DNA from: Verpa conica
Lineage: Eukaryota > Ascomycota > Pezizomycetes > Pezizales > Morchellaceae
NCBI GenBank assembly: GCA_033030425.1
Contig: JAUFSD010000009.1
Coordinates: forward strand, 372,001-436,000
Length of the DNA: 64,000 nucleotides
Reading direction: 5' to 3'
Position numbers and translations under genes: made by a program. Numbering within the stretch: the stretch's first letter is position 1; each line of letters begins with the position of its first letter. The notes beneath the pieces were generated by a model that saw only the letters and a program-made list of their open reading frames with translations, was not told the DNA's origin and searched no databases. This document shows, one piece after another, positions 47,135-59,359 of this stretch.

Positions 47135-48498
47135 TTAGACATTCAGAGACTCCTCTACTAGTTTCACAGTTTCCTCGGACGCCCCATAGCTTTCTTGGTC
47201 TGCAATGCATGTCAGCTCTCATGTCTCAGGCACCGGTGAATAGTACCTACATCCAGATCCGCCAGCACCATAGTTATGCACCACCTTAAGGCCACCAATA
47301 ATTTCCTTCTCGATTCTTGGCCCTCCAATTCTCGCAGGTCTCAGTCCTACTCCATGGCGTATTATATCCAACCCTTCGACGCCTTGCCCGGGCTTAACGA
47401 GTTCTGGACACCATTCTATCGCACGCTTCATAATCCTCTGGGCTAAATTCATGTCTGGCTGCGACTCCCAGGAGTTCTTCTGGTAGCAACCACCAAGGAT
47501 AGTCCCCCCACCTGCAGCTCTTGTCATAATATACATGACCTCTTCATCTCCCTCGTCAGTCCCTGAATTAACATACATTGCTGGCGCAACGTTCCTCACA
47601 AGTACAGTCTGGCCTCTCGCAGGGTAAACGTTTTTATCTTCAACGCCTCCCAACTTGAGTGCCATGACTCCAGTGCAGTTGACTACCAAGCCAGCCTTCT
47701 TTCCTGACGAGTGTAATAAAGCAGCCTCGGAAATGTGCTTCACTACTCCACGTTTAAGTACGACGCCATTCTTAAGACATTGCGAGACGAGGTAGGGGAG
47801 GTAAATAGCCGTGTTGATGCACACCGATTTCCACGTTTTTCCACTAGCTGCCTTAGCGGGGAGCTCCGATTCCAGCAATTCTCTGAACTTAGATCACTGT
47901 CAGCTATCTTCAAATATTCATAGAAAGAAGACCCTTGAATTTCCAATAACCTACTTCTGGCACCAAATCTCTAAACCAAGGTTTCTCTGAGAGTATCTCA
48001 CCGATGATCGGTACGGTAGTGGTTAAACCCTTGTCCTTCTTACGATTATAGATGACCGTATCTTTCAACAATTGTGAGTGAGCCGCCAATACCAATTCGT
48101 ATAGTGTAACTACCTTGGACATGAATTCCAGCCTCGGGTACACTTGTAGCCAATCTCCAGAGCTCTCCAAATGACGCTCTTTCCCATTCTGCGTTGCGTG
48201 AACCCTTCGTAGAAAAGCTGGTACCCCACGGAGGTTAGGCTCTATAGTAAATTCTTTGATACCCCCATTCGCTTACGGCAAGAAGTTTGCACCAGCCCAA
48301 GGCGAGGTGTATTCAATGTCGTAATCACCAGGCATATGCTTTGCGAGAATGGTGATATCGAAGCCACCGCGACGGCTCAGAAGCAAGGCCGTCGTCAAGC
48401 CTGCTACGCCAGCCCTGTACCAAAGCATCAGCTGTGAAGCATCGACGATTGAGAACTGGTTTATACCCTAATACCACTATATTCGCCTTTTCAGTCAT
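47135..48498 (-). CDS. D-amino-acid oxidase
   Basis: This FAD enzyme oxidises D-amino acids to 2-oxo acids, ammonia and hydrogen peroxide. About six exons join in frame. The FAD-binding start is MTEKANIVVLG|AGVAGLTTALLLSRR, then YDIEYTSPWAGANFLP. NAEWERASFGELWRLATSVP and HVQDTVIYNRKKDKG come next. The active-site region follows (SVCINTAIYLPYLVSQC), then TGVMALKLGGVEDKNVYPARGQ, IIRHGVGLRPARIGGPRIEK and VVHNYGAGGSG. The last exon gives YQESYGASEETVKLVEESLNV. That residue order, with R in LRPAR and the YGAGG FAD loop, is diagnostic. Fungal members usually end in a peroxisomal SKL-type signal; this one ends LNV. The start is the only ATG before the GAGVAG loop. Confidence 0.92.
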
Positions 48499-49390
48499 GA
48501 TTGGAGCTTGTATGAATACGTCTTCTTCCTAGAGATTTAATCCTTTCAATTCGGTAGCGGGGTATTTATAAGGCTTCTAAGATAACAGAGATAAGATGAC
48601 ATAGGGAATTTAAAATAAGGTGGTACAATGTCAATCAGCACTTTGACTCATCTATCCTAGAGGGATTTCATCCCAGTTTTATCGGCAGCTAACGGCTCTC
48701 TTATGATGCAAGAAGCGATAAATATATGTATAGTAATCTATTGTGTTTATGGCTATCTAAGTTTCTCGAGCTTCCCAATTCGCCAAAGCACCAAGAGCTG
48801 GGGGTCGTACCTAAACTCTGCTGCTAGTTTCCCCCAAGCCTATACCCAATTAGATGGAATTGCTCCCGCTAGCCTCGAATCGCAGGAAGGTATACTTGAG
48901 ATACAGCCTTGTATACCACAAGGCTATAAACCGAGTTCACACTATAACGCATTTGTTTAAAGGCTTACAAACGTGCCCTAATTTCCCACCCTTTGATCTC
49001 CGAGATCAGACCTAAAGATGTCGGGAAATAATTTGTAATTGGTGTTAGAACTCAATAAAGGTATAGTCGAAGTTTTGATTTTCAAAACCCATCCTAAGGA
49101 ACATATTTCAATACAGAAATAAAGCAACACCTTAGCCGGAAGGCTTCATGTATTGTGAGGAATCAATCAATCATTCAAGCGATAAAGCGAGCAAGCACCG
49201 CCTGGCCCCCTCACGAGTGATAATACATGACCACAACAGCACGGAAGACACAACATATTCATTCTAACAAACACAACCATAATTCTATAATACAAGAAAA
49301 GAAACCCCTAGCCACCATATTCCACCCCAACAAAACAAACACAAATGCGCCAAACAGGGGGAGAGGGAGGGAGGGGGGGAATGTATATAT
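48499..49390. other. Intergenic, DAO promoter side
   Basis: About 890 bases between the oxidase start and the ATP sulfurylase stop. One exact copy of the dispersed motif lies at its right end. No gene was recognised. Confidence 0.6.
49213..49230 (+). repeat. Dispersed bipartite motif
   Basis: ACGAGTGATAATACATGA matches all fixed positions from CGAGTGA onward. Confidence 0.6.
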
Positions 49391-51347
<1,957 letters not shown>

Positions 51348-51594
51348 CTAAAAACTCAAAGAACCAGAGGATATAGTGAAGTATGAAGAGAAAGAAGAAG
51401 AAGAGTAGAAGAGCGGGGGAAATAAGGAGGAATAAAAGAGAAGAGATGGGACTAGGATATGAGTACCAAAAGTTCCGGGACCTATGCGGGAACGACATTT
51501 TCTTTATCGGTAGCCTAGCTAATTCGTAACAGTATTACCTACACATACATGTAGTATTGAATGACGTGCTTTTAGAGGCTTATGAGATTTACCC

Positions 51595-51660
51595 CCAAGA
51601 GACTTGGCCTCTGTGCTTCAAATACGACAATTTTCACTTCCAAGAGACTTGGCCTCTGTG
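51595..51660. repeat. Pair of 21-base direct repeats
   Basis: Identical 21-base copies lie at 51595-51615 and 51640-51660. Each begins with the dyad CCAAG-AGA-CTTGG followed by CCTCTGTG. They are about 290-360 bases upstream of the MET3 start. Confidence 0.8.
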
Positions 51661-51793
51661 TTTTCAGACACTTTCTACTATTTATCTGTAACATGAAGCA
51701 TTGGCAGGTCTGTTGGTCCCTCACAAAAATTTTCTGGTGGGGGTTTTTGTGAATGGCGGGGGCGCCTGCGGTTGTAACCTGCAGATGAGCCTG

Positions 51794-51803
51794 ATGGCAT
51801 CAT
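51794..51803. promoter_or_regulatory. CYS3/MetR-type palindrome ATGGCATCAT
   Basis: ATGGCATCAT fits the sulfur-regulator consensus ATGRYRYCAT of the fungal CYS3/MetR bZIP proteins at all ten positions. It lies about 490 bases from the MET3 start and 340 from the ISD11 start. Binding is inferred. Confidence 0.6.
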
Positions 51804-52141
51804 CGGGATTCGCAGACGTTGATTGATTGCAGAAAACCCCTAGCCAAGAATACCACGCACCGGAGAACAATGCGGCCGCTCAAGGGTCCTGTCCAAAAGG
51901 GTCTGGATTTTCCGCGGAGTGGGACCCTTCTTTTTGGGTAGCTTGTATTGATAAGCACTGCCAAGGTGGGTTTACGGTGGGTGGGTAATCTGATTGATCT
52001 GATTGATAAGGCGTAGAGAGAGAGAGATAATCTCCCCTCGTCTTCGTCATCAATCACATAAAAAAAACTATCATAGCCCTTTTTTTGTTTTTTTGTTTTT
52101 TTTTAGAAAAGCAGGAAGGACGAGATTGAACTTCTATCAAG

Positions 52142-52679
52142 ATGTCAGAGACTGCCTTTCAAGCGAGGTCTTTGGTGAGTCCTTTCTTTTTCCTCTCTGC
52201 TAGATTCTTGGCTTTCTCTCTTTGAGCTTGCTATTCGGATTTACTTCAGCTAATTCTAGAGCAGTACCGAAGCCTCCTGCGTTTCTCCAATCGCTTCGCA
52301 GCCTACAATTTCCGCGAGTATGCGAAGCGTCGGACACGGGATGCCTTTCGTGAGAACAAGAATGTGGATGATCCAAGACGGATACAGGAGCTGATGCAAA
52401 AAGGGCTGAGGGAGCTCCAGGTTATTAAGGTATGCTCACTGGGAGAGGGGAGGCTTTTTAAAAGATGGGTTGCTAACGGATGGGTTGAATTGTTATAGAG
52501 GCAGACTATTGTCAGCCAGTTCTTCCAAATGGATAGATTGGTCGTTGAGGGACAAGCATCGGTTTGTTCTCCATAGCTTTAAGGTCTTTACGCAGAGAAG
52601 AGTTACTGACTGTACCACTCTATAGGGCCGGCAAACTGGTGGAAGAGGGGATATTGTTCGGCAGAAGGAGACTGGGTAA
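52142..52679 (+). CDS. ISD11: ISD11 (LYR-motif partner of cysteine desulfurase)
   Basis: Four exons (52142-52174, 52262-52429, 52499-52561, 52626-52679) join in frame to a 105-residue protein. It starts [11 protein letters not shown] and has the LYR-type core [20 protein letters not shown], then [20 protein letters not shown] and [20 protein letters not shown]. These match Isd11/LYRM4, which stabilises the cysteine desulfurase Nfs1 in mitochondria for Fe-S cluster assembly. The first exon is only 11 codons and its acceptor was chosen so that the YRSLL frame stays open. Length fits the family. The first LYR residue is Gln here (QYR). Confidence 0.9.
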
Positions 52680-53218
52680 GCCTCTACCACCTGCATAGTA
52701 ATATAGGCATTTAGATATTAATTAAAACTCACAGCTGGAACTAAACATAACCCTAGATCTTTCCCCCCCATCTCACCTCTATCACCCCTCTGTTATGTCC
52801 CAGAATAGCGAGCCCACCATTCGCCACTTTAATTTCCGTGTAGTATCATTTCTCTACAGGGTGTTTGTACAACTTTCTAGGCTGTAAATAAAGAATGGGA
52901 GGGACACAATAATTGATATCAAGATCCAAGCATGTCCAGGCTCTCTTCATCTCTGGTCAATACTGGATCTCCAGGCCTCTGTGGGATTTCTTTGAGGACT
53001 CAGGCCGGGTAACTGCGGTGTCATCACGTGCCAAGGCAGGCTTTGATCGCGAGTTTCCTCGAGTGATCAGCTCAAACGTCTCCGTCTCAACACCAAGAGA
53101 CGCGTCTGTCAGCAGAGCCTCCAACAAAGACGAATTCAACGAAACGGCCTGATACTATTCGCCCACTACAATCTCTATTACATTAAACACTTACTCCCAC
53201 GCGTGACCAGCAGAAACA
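52680..53218. other. Intergenic, ISD11 to basic protein gene
   Basis: About 540 bases; ORFs on both strands between 52913 and 53152 have no recognisable domain. A partial look-alike of the dispersed motif (CGAGTGATCAGCTCAAA, near 53059) lacks the ATGA half. Confidence 0.55.
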
Positions 53219-54196
53219 ATGCCAGCCCGTATCTCCTTTGTATGCACCCCCTAGCTACACCCATCACTCATCACCTGTCCGTCGCCCAGCATGTAACTAA
53301 CCCACTCACAGTACCGCCCCACCGGCCAGTCCCGCCGACAAGCGCGCTCTGCCCATGACCATGACGTCTTCGAAGGCCTCCCCGTCCGCCGCTGGTCCCG
53401 CCAATGGGTCTCCGTCGGCAAATCCGCGCCCCCGCCTCCGCCCCAACCGGAGCTCCCCCTCCCTAAAGAAACACACCTCCTACAGCCCATGTCACAGGCA
53501 CTCCTACAAGCCGCGCGCTCCTCCTCATCAACACAAGCCAAGCCACCCCCAAAGCCCCCCGCCACACCTGGCGGCCGTCGCTTCATGACAAAGCGATGGG
53601 TCCGCATAGCCAGAAACAAGGAAGGTCCAGAACCAGTCTACCTCGCAAAGGTACCCGACAGACCTCGTAAGCGCGGCGAAGTGGACGTTGAAATCGTCCA
53701 CGAAGCGCAGGTTCAAGCTGCGGCGGCGGCCGCTGCAGTCCGGAGACGTGTGCCCCCCCCTAAAAGGAAGGCGAAACCTCGTGGCCGTAAGCCGGGCCCG
53801 AAGAAGACTGTCTCGTTCGCTGAAGAGCGGCTGCGGACCTTCCCGATAATGGTCCCGCATAACTCTGATCCGGGCGCACCGGGAGGGCCTAACCCGACAC
53901 CGGTACCAGCAGTTGTCGCGGAGGCGGCCGTAGAGGCGGGGGATACGGAGATGGTAGACTTTGATGCAGCGACCAAAGAGGAGCCGGTGCCTGTTAACGA
54001 GGTGGCTGCTGAGATTGAGAAGAAGGAGATTCAAGAGGCGGCGGTGGTTACTACGCCTGAAGTGAAGGGGGAAGATGAGTTGCCGAAGAAGCCGGAGGTT
54101 GCAGCGGGGGCCGAAAGGAAGGAACATCCTTTGCCTCCGCGTCCGGCGGGACTGCCACCGAAGCCGGTGGGTGCGGCGAATTTGAATGATAAGTAG
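53219..54196 (+). CDS. Basic nuclear-type protein with AT-hook-like motif, unknown function
   Basis: A short first exon (53219-53239, MPARISF) joins in phase 0 to the main exon starting at 53312 (YRPTGQSRRQARSAHDHDVF), giving about 301 residues. The N-terminal segment VRRWSRQWVSVGKS loosely recalls the KWEKKWV element of animal BCL7 proteins, which sit in SWI/SNF complexes. A second segment reads FMTKRWVRIARNKEGPEPVY. The centre has an alanine run and KRKAKPRGRKPGPKKTVSFA, an AT-hook-like basic patch. The last 120 residues are acidic and Pro/Val/Glu-rich. I do not recognise the family. The composition suggests a chromatin-associated protein. Codon use is GC-richer than in neighbours. Confidence 0.7.
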
Positions 54197-54584
54197 TAGA
54201 TGAAAAGGGATTGTATAACAGTGCTGATTAGAGGGTCTTGAGAATGTGATATCATTTATTGTTTGGAGGGTTCGGGTTACTGTTTTAGCTGTTCATTGTC
54301 TTTTACAGTGGGCAGTAATACATTCTGTCTGGGCTGGCTGTTGTTGCTTTTACTATAACTGTTGATGTGTACTTTTATGCTGTAATAACCAAGCTTACTT
54401 GATTCTTTACTATAAACACTAGAGATTGTTAATTGGGCTCATGGATTGATAGCGAATGATTTGTATTCTACTGCTAGTAATTGTCCTCAATTTTAAAACA
54501 CCCAACTACGTACAATTTGACCAGTCTGCATATAAAAAAAAGCCCATCTCAAGACGCCATAACATACACATGGCCCCTCCACTT
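54197..54584. other. Intergenic between convergent genes
   Basis: About 390 bases that probably hold both 3' UTRs. No gene was recognised. Confidence 0.6.
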
Positions 54585-55528
54585 TTAGCCCCCACCACGA
54601 ATGCTATCTAAAGTACCCAACCTCCTCCCCGCAGTCGCACCCGCACCAGGAGCCATACGGCCAGGCCCACCAGTCACTCCATGAACCCCAGGGCCCACTC
54701 CACTCGGTTTTGCCGCCACATTGAACGGCGAGTTCTCAGCCGTCGTAGTCGGATCAAGCTATCACACAACATCAGCACAATTCCCACACACACACACACA
54801 GCTAACCCAGAAGAGAAGAAAAAGAAAAAAACCTACACTAAAAAGGCTCATGAAATACAACCCCATAAACGCCACCACGGCGTTCAAGAACCCCCTTAGC
54901 TGAGCCCCCACCGGGAGATTATCCAGCATCTGACCGTTCCTCACATACTTTCCAGCCGCTGTTGTTGCCCCCGATGCTGTCGATGATGAAGATGAAGATG
55001 ATGCTGTGGTAGGTGCTGAGCCGAGAGTGTACCCTTTGCCCGAGGTTGCGAATGTTGCAGCGGCGGATTTAGCTTCTGCGGCGTATTTCTCAACAGCGCT
55101 AGTGAGGCCGCGGACGTCGGCGCCTTGGACGCGGGCTGCTTCGGCGCGGTTTTTAAAGATTAGGAAAGTGGGCATGCTGGGGGGTGGGGAGTGTTAATAT
55201 TAGCTATTAATAGCTATTAAGAGGGAGGGGGAGTGTGGAACGAACGCTTGGACGCCGTATTGACGAGCGATATCTTGAGCTTGGTCGACGTCACATTTGA
55301 TGAACGCGACTTTGCCGGGGGCGGCGTGTTTGTTTGCTAGAGATTCAAAGGTTGGGGCGATGGCTTTGCAGGGGCCGCACCAGGTTGCGTGGACTGATTT
55401 GTGGGGGGTTAGTTTTGTTTGGCTGTGGAAGGGATGAGAGAGAGCTTACAGTCAATGATAACCACGGCATTCTTGGAGAGGATTGTAGAGAGCTGAGAGA
55501 CAGAGTTGAGGGTTTCGATTTTAGCCAT
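54585..55528 (-). CDS. Thioredoxin-domain protein with membrane-like C-terminal tail
   Basis: Four exons are read. Exon 1 is [26 protein letters not shown]; it joins across the intron to [20 protein letters not shown] with the redox pair in [26 protein letters not shown] and the cis-proline loop [10 protein letters not shown] complete a full thioredoxin fold of about 105 residues. A Ser/Ala-rich linker follows, then [16 protein letters not shown] and the hydrophobic segment [18 protein letters not shown]. After an intron with a CA microsatellite, the last exon encodes a Gly/Pro-rich end, [26 protein letters not shown]. The tail is not found in soluble thioredoxins and suggests membrane attachment with the active site in the cytosol. 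It does not contain a PITH domain. Partner and membrane are unknown. Confidence 0.85.
54785..54800. repeat. CA microsatellite in thioredoxin-like gene intron
   Basis: Eight CA units lie within the last intron of the minus-strand gene. Confidence 0.85.
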
Positions 55529-55809
55529 TATGAGAGCATGCAGAGGATGAGAGGGGAGAGGGGAGGGGAGAGGGGGGAGGGTCTGAGAGGATCAGATATC
55601 TTGACCAGAAGCAGAGACAAGGCAGGAACAGGCTCAGGCACAGCAACCCGTGGCTTGTCGCAGAAGACCGCGTTCATTTGTCAGGCATAGGTGGTGGGTT
55701 AGGGTTGAGGGCATGGGAATCCACAAAAACTCAAACTTCATTTCATAACTATTCAGAGTCGTGAATCGATCTGTAATTGGGTTTATAACTGGGCAGTGGA
55801 CTTAAAGTA

Positions 55810-56766
55810 ATGTCTACTAACAATCCAGACAGGAACCCGCAAGAACCCCCCAACCCAACAACCCCCACCTCTCCCCCTCCCCCTCCCCATGGCCGCACAT
55901 ACACCCTCTCCGTCGCCCTCCCCTCCAGCATCCTCACCACTGCCCCCTCCCCCTCACTCAAAGCCCAGCTCACCAGCCAACTCGCCCGCGCCCTCGCCGT
56001 CTTCAATGTCGACGAGGTGATCCTGTTCTCAGACGGCACCCCAACCCCACCCACAACCCAACTCACCCACATCCTCACCTACCTCGAGACACCCCCATAC
56101 CTCCGAAAACACCTCTTCCCCCTGCACGAGGACCTGCGCTTAGTAGGCCTACTCCCACCCCTCGATATCCCCTCCCATGTGCGCGCCGACGAGGAGAGCC
56201 CATTCCGCGAAGCAGTCACACTAGAGAGCGTAGAAGGGCAGACCACCTGCGACGTAGGACTAGAAAAACAAGCACTCGTGTATTCCACCATCCCAACAAA
56301 GACCCGAGTCACACTAAAGATATGGGATACCTCGGGAGAGTATATTCGCGCTGAAGCTGTGGCACCAGATACACCACGTCTAGAGACCGGGTGCTACTGG
56401 GGGTATCAAGTCCGGGAAGCACCGTCTTTGTCAGCTGTATTTACTGAGTCCCCATTCGATGGGGGATACGACTTGACGTTTGGGGCGTCTGAGGGCGGGG
56501 TTTCGCTGGATGATGTTGTGGGTGGTCGTGGGGTGGTTCCGGTACCCCAGTTTCGCCATATGCTTATAGCTCTTGGAGGCCTTGAGGGGGCGGCGAAGGC
56601 GGATGAGGGGCTTATGAAGCTCGGGGTGGGGGATTCAAGGGAGTTGTTTGATTACTGGGTTGATGTGTGTCCTGGTAAAGGAAGTAGGACGATGAGGACC
56701 GAGGAGGCACTTTGGGTGGCATTGGCAGGCTTGAGGAAGGTGGTATTGGAGAAGGGCGTCCGGTGA
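55810..56766 (+). CDS. SPOUT-fold RNA methyltransferase (SPOUT1/C9orf114 type)
   Basis: This single-exon gene encodes 318 residues. After a proline-rich start come YTLSVALPSSIL, QLARALAVFNVDEVILFSDG, PPYLRKHLFPLHEDLRLVGL and LPPLDIPSHVR. Further on are REAVTLE, the OB-like insert with KTRVTLKIWDTSGEY, and YWGYQVREAPSLSAVF. The C-terminal knot is represented by MLIALGGLEGAAKADEGLM and YWVDVCPGKGSRTMRTEEAL. These are the conserved blocks of the SPOUT1 group (RNA methyltransferase-like, formerly DUF171). The RNA target is not known with certainty. It starts 281 bases from the thioredoxin-like gene, divergently, so the two may share a promoter. Confidence 0.9.
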   Translation: MSTNNPDRNPQEPPNPTTPTSPPPPPHGRTYTLSVALPSSILTTAPSPSLKAQLTSQLARALAVFNVDEVILFSDGTPTPPTTQLTHILTYLETPPYLRKHLFPLHEDLRLVGLLPPLDIPSHVRADEESPFREAVTLESVEGQTTCDVGLEKQALVYSTIPTKTRVTLKIWDTSGEYIRAEAVAPDTPRLETGCYWGYQVREAPSLSAVFTESPFDGGYDLTFGASEGGVSLDDVVGGRGVVPVPQFRHMLIALGGLEGAAKADEGLMKLGVGDSRELFDYWVDVCPGKGSRTMRTEEALWVALAGLRKVVLEKGVR

Positions 56767-57504
56767 TACTATGTATTTGGAATTGAGGCTTGTTAGTACA
56801 GGTTTATATCATAGAGGAGTTATCGCTCATTTCACCCCTTTGGTGGATATTCCGAGTGAGTAGCCATGACTGTACTTATATTTTACGACAAGATTTCTAT
56901 CCTAGTTACTGCTGTGGTCTTATTAGACTCAACTGGATAGCGCATGTGCGGTATAGGTTTTAATATGGTCTACTGTCGAAATAAAAGACTACCCATAGTC
57001 CAGCAGCTATAAGGCATCCAGCAAAGCTCAGCTTATGTACCGCGGCCTATATTTCTCTGTTAAACTACATAATAATCAGTAACTCGGTTAGATCTGATAT
57101 CAGGGTATGATATAACTATTATTTTCCACTTTCCCTACTTTTTCTGGCCGCCTTAGTGTTGACTCTAAGACACTCTTCCTAGGGCTAGTTCTCGGTTTTA
57201 ACTTCAGTAGATTAGCTATTGCAGGCTGCCGCAATATAATTAATAAACATTAGATTATTCTCTAGCACTCTAAAAAATCTAAAAGTAGCACTAAACTGGT
57301 ATGTATATTCCTGACTTTCTTTAATAATTTATATTAGTACACAAGACACTTAAAGCTGTGGTTCGAAATCTGAGGTGAGATATGGCTTTATCAAATTTTA
57401 GCTAGCTAGGTAAGATAGAAGTGGGTATACGTTAGGGAAAAGCTAAAGACAGTAGAATCTGATAAAGTGTTTCCACCGCACATAGAATACTAATAACTCA
57501 TGTA

Positions 57505-57935
57505 TATGTTCTGGCCCGTTGGGCCAACCTGCTGGAGGTACGTCCTATATATGGGCTAGCCTACGTCCCCTGTATGGGCAACATACAAAAACCCCTGGGG
57601 GCAAAAAAAAATCATAACAAAATATGATAATAGGACAACACAGTCACAATAAAAATACAAATTTATCACAATAATTCTAGGTACTCTAGATAACTTATGC
57701 CTGTTTTTTATATATGATTTTAGGGTTTTTCTGTGAAAGGATTTTAGTGAGTTTTAGTACCGTTTCTCCCCTCACTCCGAGTATTTAATAAAAGCCTGAG
57801 TATAAATCTAAAAGAAATCTCAAAATATAATTAAAAGATAGATTCGTATTTTTCTAGTCATTACACCTATTCTTTTGAGTGTATGTGTATTAATTGAGCT
57901 ATACTTTTTTGGCTTGCCCATGGGTATCCCTCTAA
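57505..57935. mobile_element. Eroded inverted-repeat element, copy A
   Basis: The left end holds GTCCCCTGTATGGGCAACAT and the right end, read in reverse, AGGGATACCCATGGGCAAGC, which share ATGGGCAA. The right inner segment GTATTAATTGAGCTATAC matches copy B. No coding sequence remains. Confidence 0.35.
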
Positions 57936-58504
57936 TGGGTAGGGTGCCTACCAGAACATATATATAGAAAAACTATGAGACGAAAATTAGGCGAGCCAAA
58001 ATCCAGCGCCATTGTTACAGGACGATACGGACTTAGAATGAGGGTATATAGGATAACTCAATATAGAAGCGTAATTAAATTAATCAAAAGTTTATTTACT
58101 ATCGGTAGCAGGTCCAAGTTCAATGATACTGGAGGTCAGCATCTGTGCGTGAAGTTTGCATTGAGGCCAGCATGTTAAAACTTGACTTTATCACTGACTG
58201 TAAAAATAAAAAAGTCTAATAAACCGCTAGTGGCAAATTATAGAGGCCGTATCTCTCTACCTATATCCAAGTTTAATATGCTGACCTCAGTGAAAATTAT
58301 ACATTCAGATGCTGAACTCTAGTATTTCTAAACTTAAACTTACCACCGATGATATATAGATTCGGGTGTAGAGGCGCTGAATTCCAGCATCTGTGTGTGC
58401 CGCTCTCGTTAGATATAGCAATCCTTACTTGGATTAGGGTAGATCTACTGAGTCCTATGCTTATAGCTTAGATTAGCGAATTTACTAGGCTTATTATGAA
58501 ATAT

Positions 58505-58745
58505 ATTCTGATACGTTGGAGGGACATCCCCTACATGGGTAATGGCATACAAATACACCCAAAACACAACACCTCCATAGATATAATAATATATGGTACG
58601 GTATAAAAGTGCAAAAAATAAAATAAAGGACTTAAGATAGGCCCATATCTTCTGGCTATCATTCCCGTTTTTGGAATGTACCTGTATTAATCGAGCCATA
58701 CATGCACCTTATTGCCTTACCCGTGCGGGGGATATAAAGTGGACC
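58505..58745. mobile_element. Eroded inverted-repeat element, copy B
   Basis: The left end reads CCCCTACATGGGTAATGGCA and the right end, read in reverse, CCCCGCACGGGTAAGGCA. The segment GTATTAATCGAGCCATAC matches copy A with C/T differences. The interior is shorter than in copy A. Confidence 0.35.
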
Positions 58746-59341
58746 CAATGGGTAGATGCAGTATTGCTCTATTAGTGGGGCGTCCCCCCGGGCGGGTCAG
58801 AATAAATACATATACTCAAACCTTGGGTGATAAAGTGACTAGGCTACTAAACATATTATAAATTGTGATAAGTCACTTTCTATTAATATCTAAGTATAGG
58901 GTGCTAGATTCAAGGAAAATAGCACGTACGGGTGCTGGAATTCAGTGTTTACGCACTTTGATTCACTACCGGTGGCAAATTGACCTTTGATTAATTTACG
59001 TGTCTACAAGGCTGCTCAAGTCGAGAAACATACCTTAACCAAATGTGCCTTGTACTCGTGAGCTCTACCTCGTACACAGCACTACTCACTTGTATTATTA
59101 TAATTATTGCTATTATTATTTCAAAGAGTGTGGTAGCCCTCTTGTTCATGGGGTGAGGGCCTAATAAGAGGACAGATTTTAGTTTCTATCGAATTAAGCC
59201 GAGAAGTATACCAAAGATACAGCCAAGTAATAAATCATAGTTGTTTTATTCATAAAGTCAATTGTTCGTTGAGGTTTACAAGAAATAAGAGTATCTTAGC
59301 TATAGAGATCCAAGTGCCTCAGGCATAACAAATATATTGCA

Positions 59342-59359
59342 TCATGTAAGATCACTCGA
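59342..59359 (-). repeat. Dispersed bipartite motif, near-copy
   Basis: The minus strand reads TCGAGTGATCTTACATGA, one change from the consensus. Confidence 0.5.

Noticed and set aside
53059..53075. Possible extra copy of the dispersed motif (CGAGTGATCAGCTCAAA)
   Set aside because: The ATGA half is missing, so only the left half matches.
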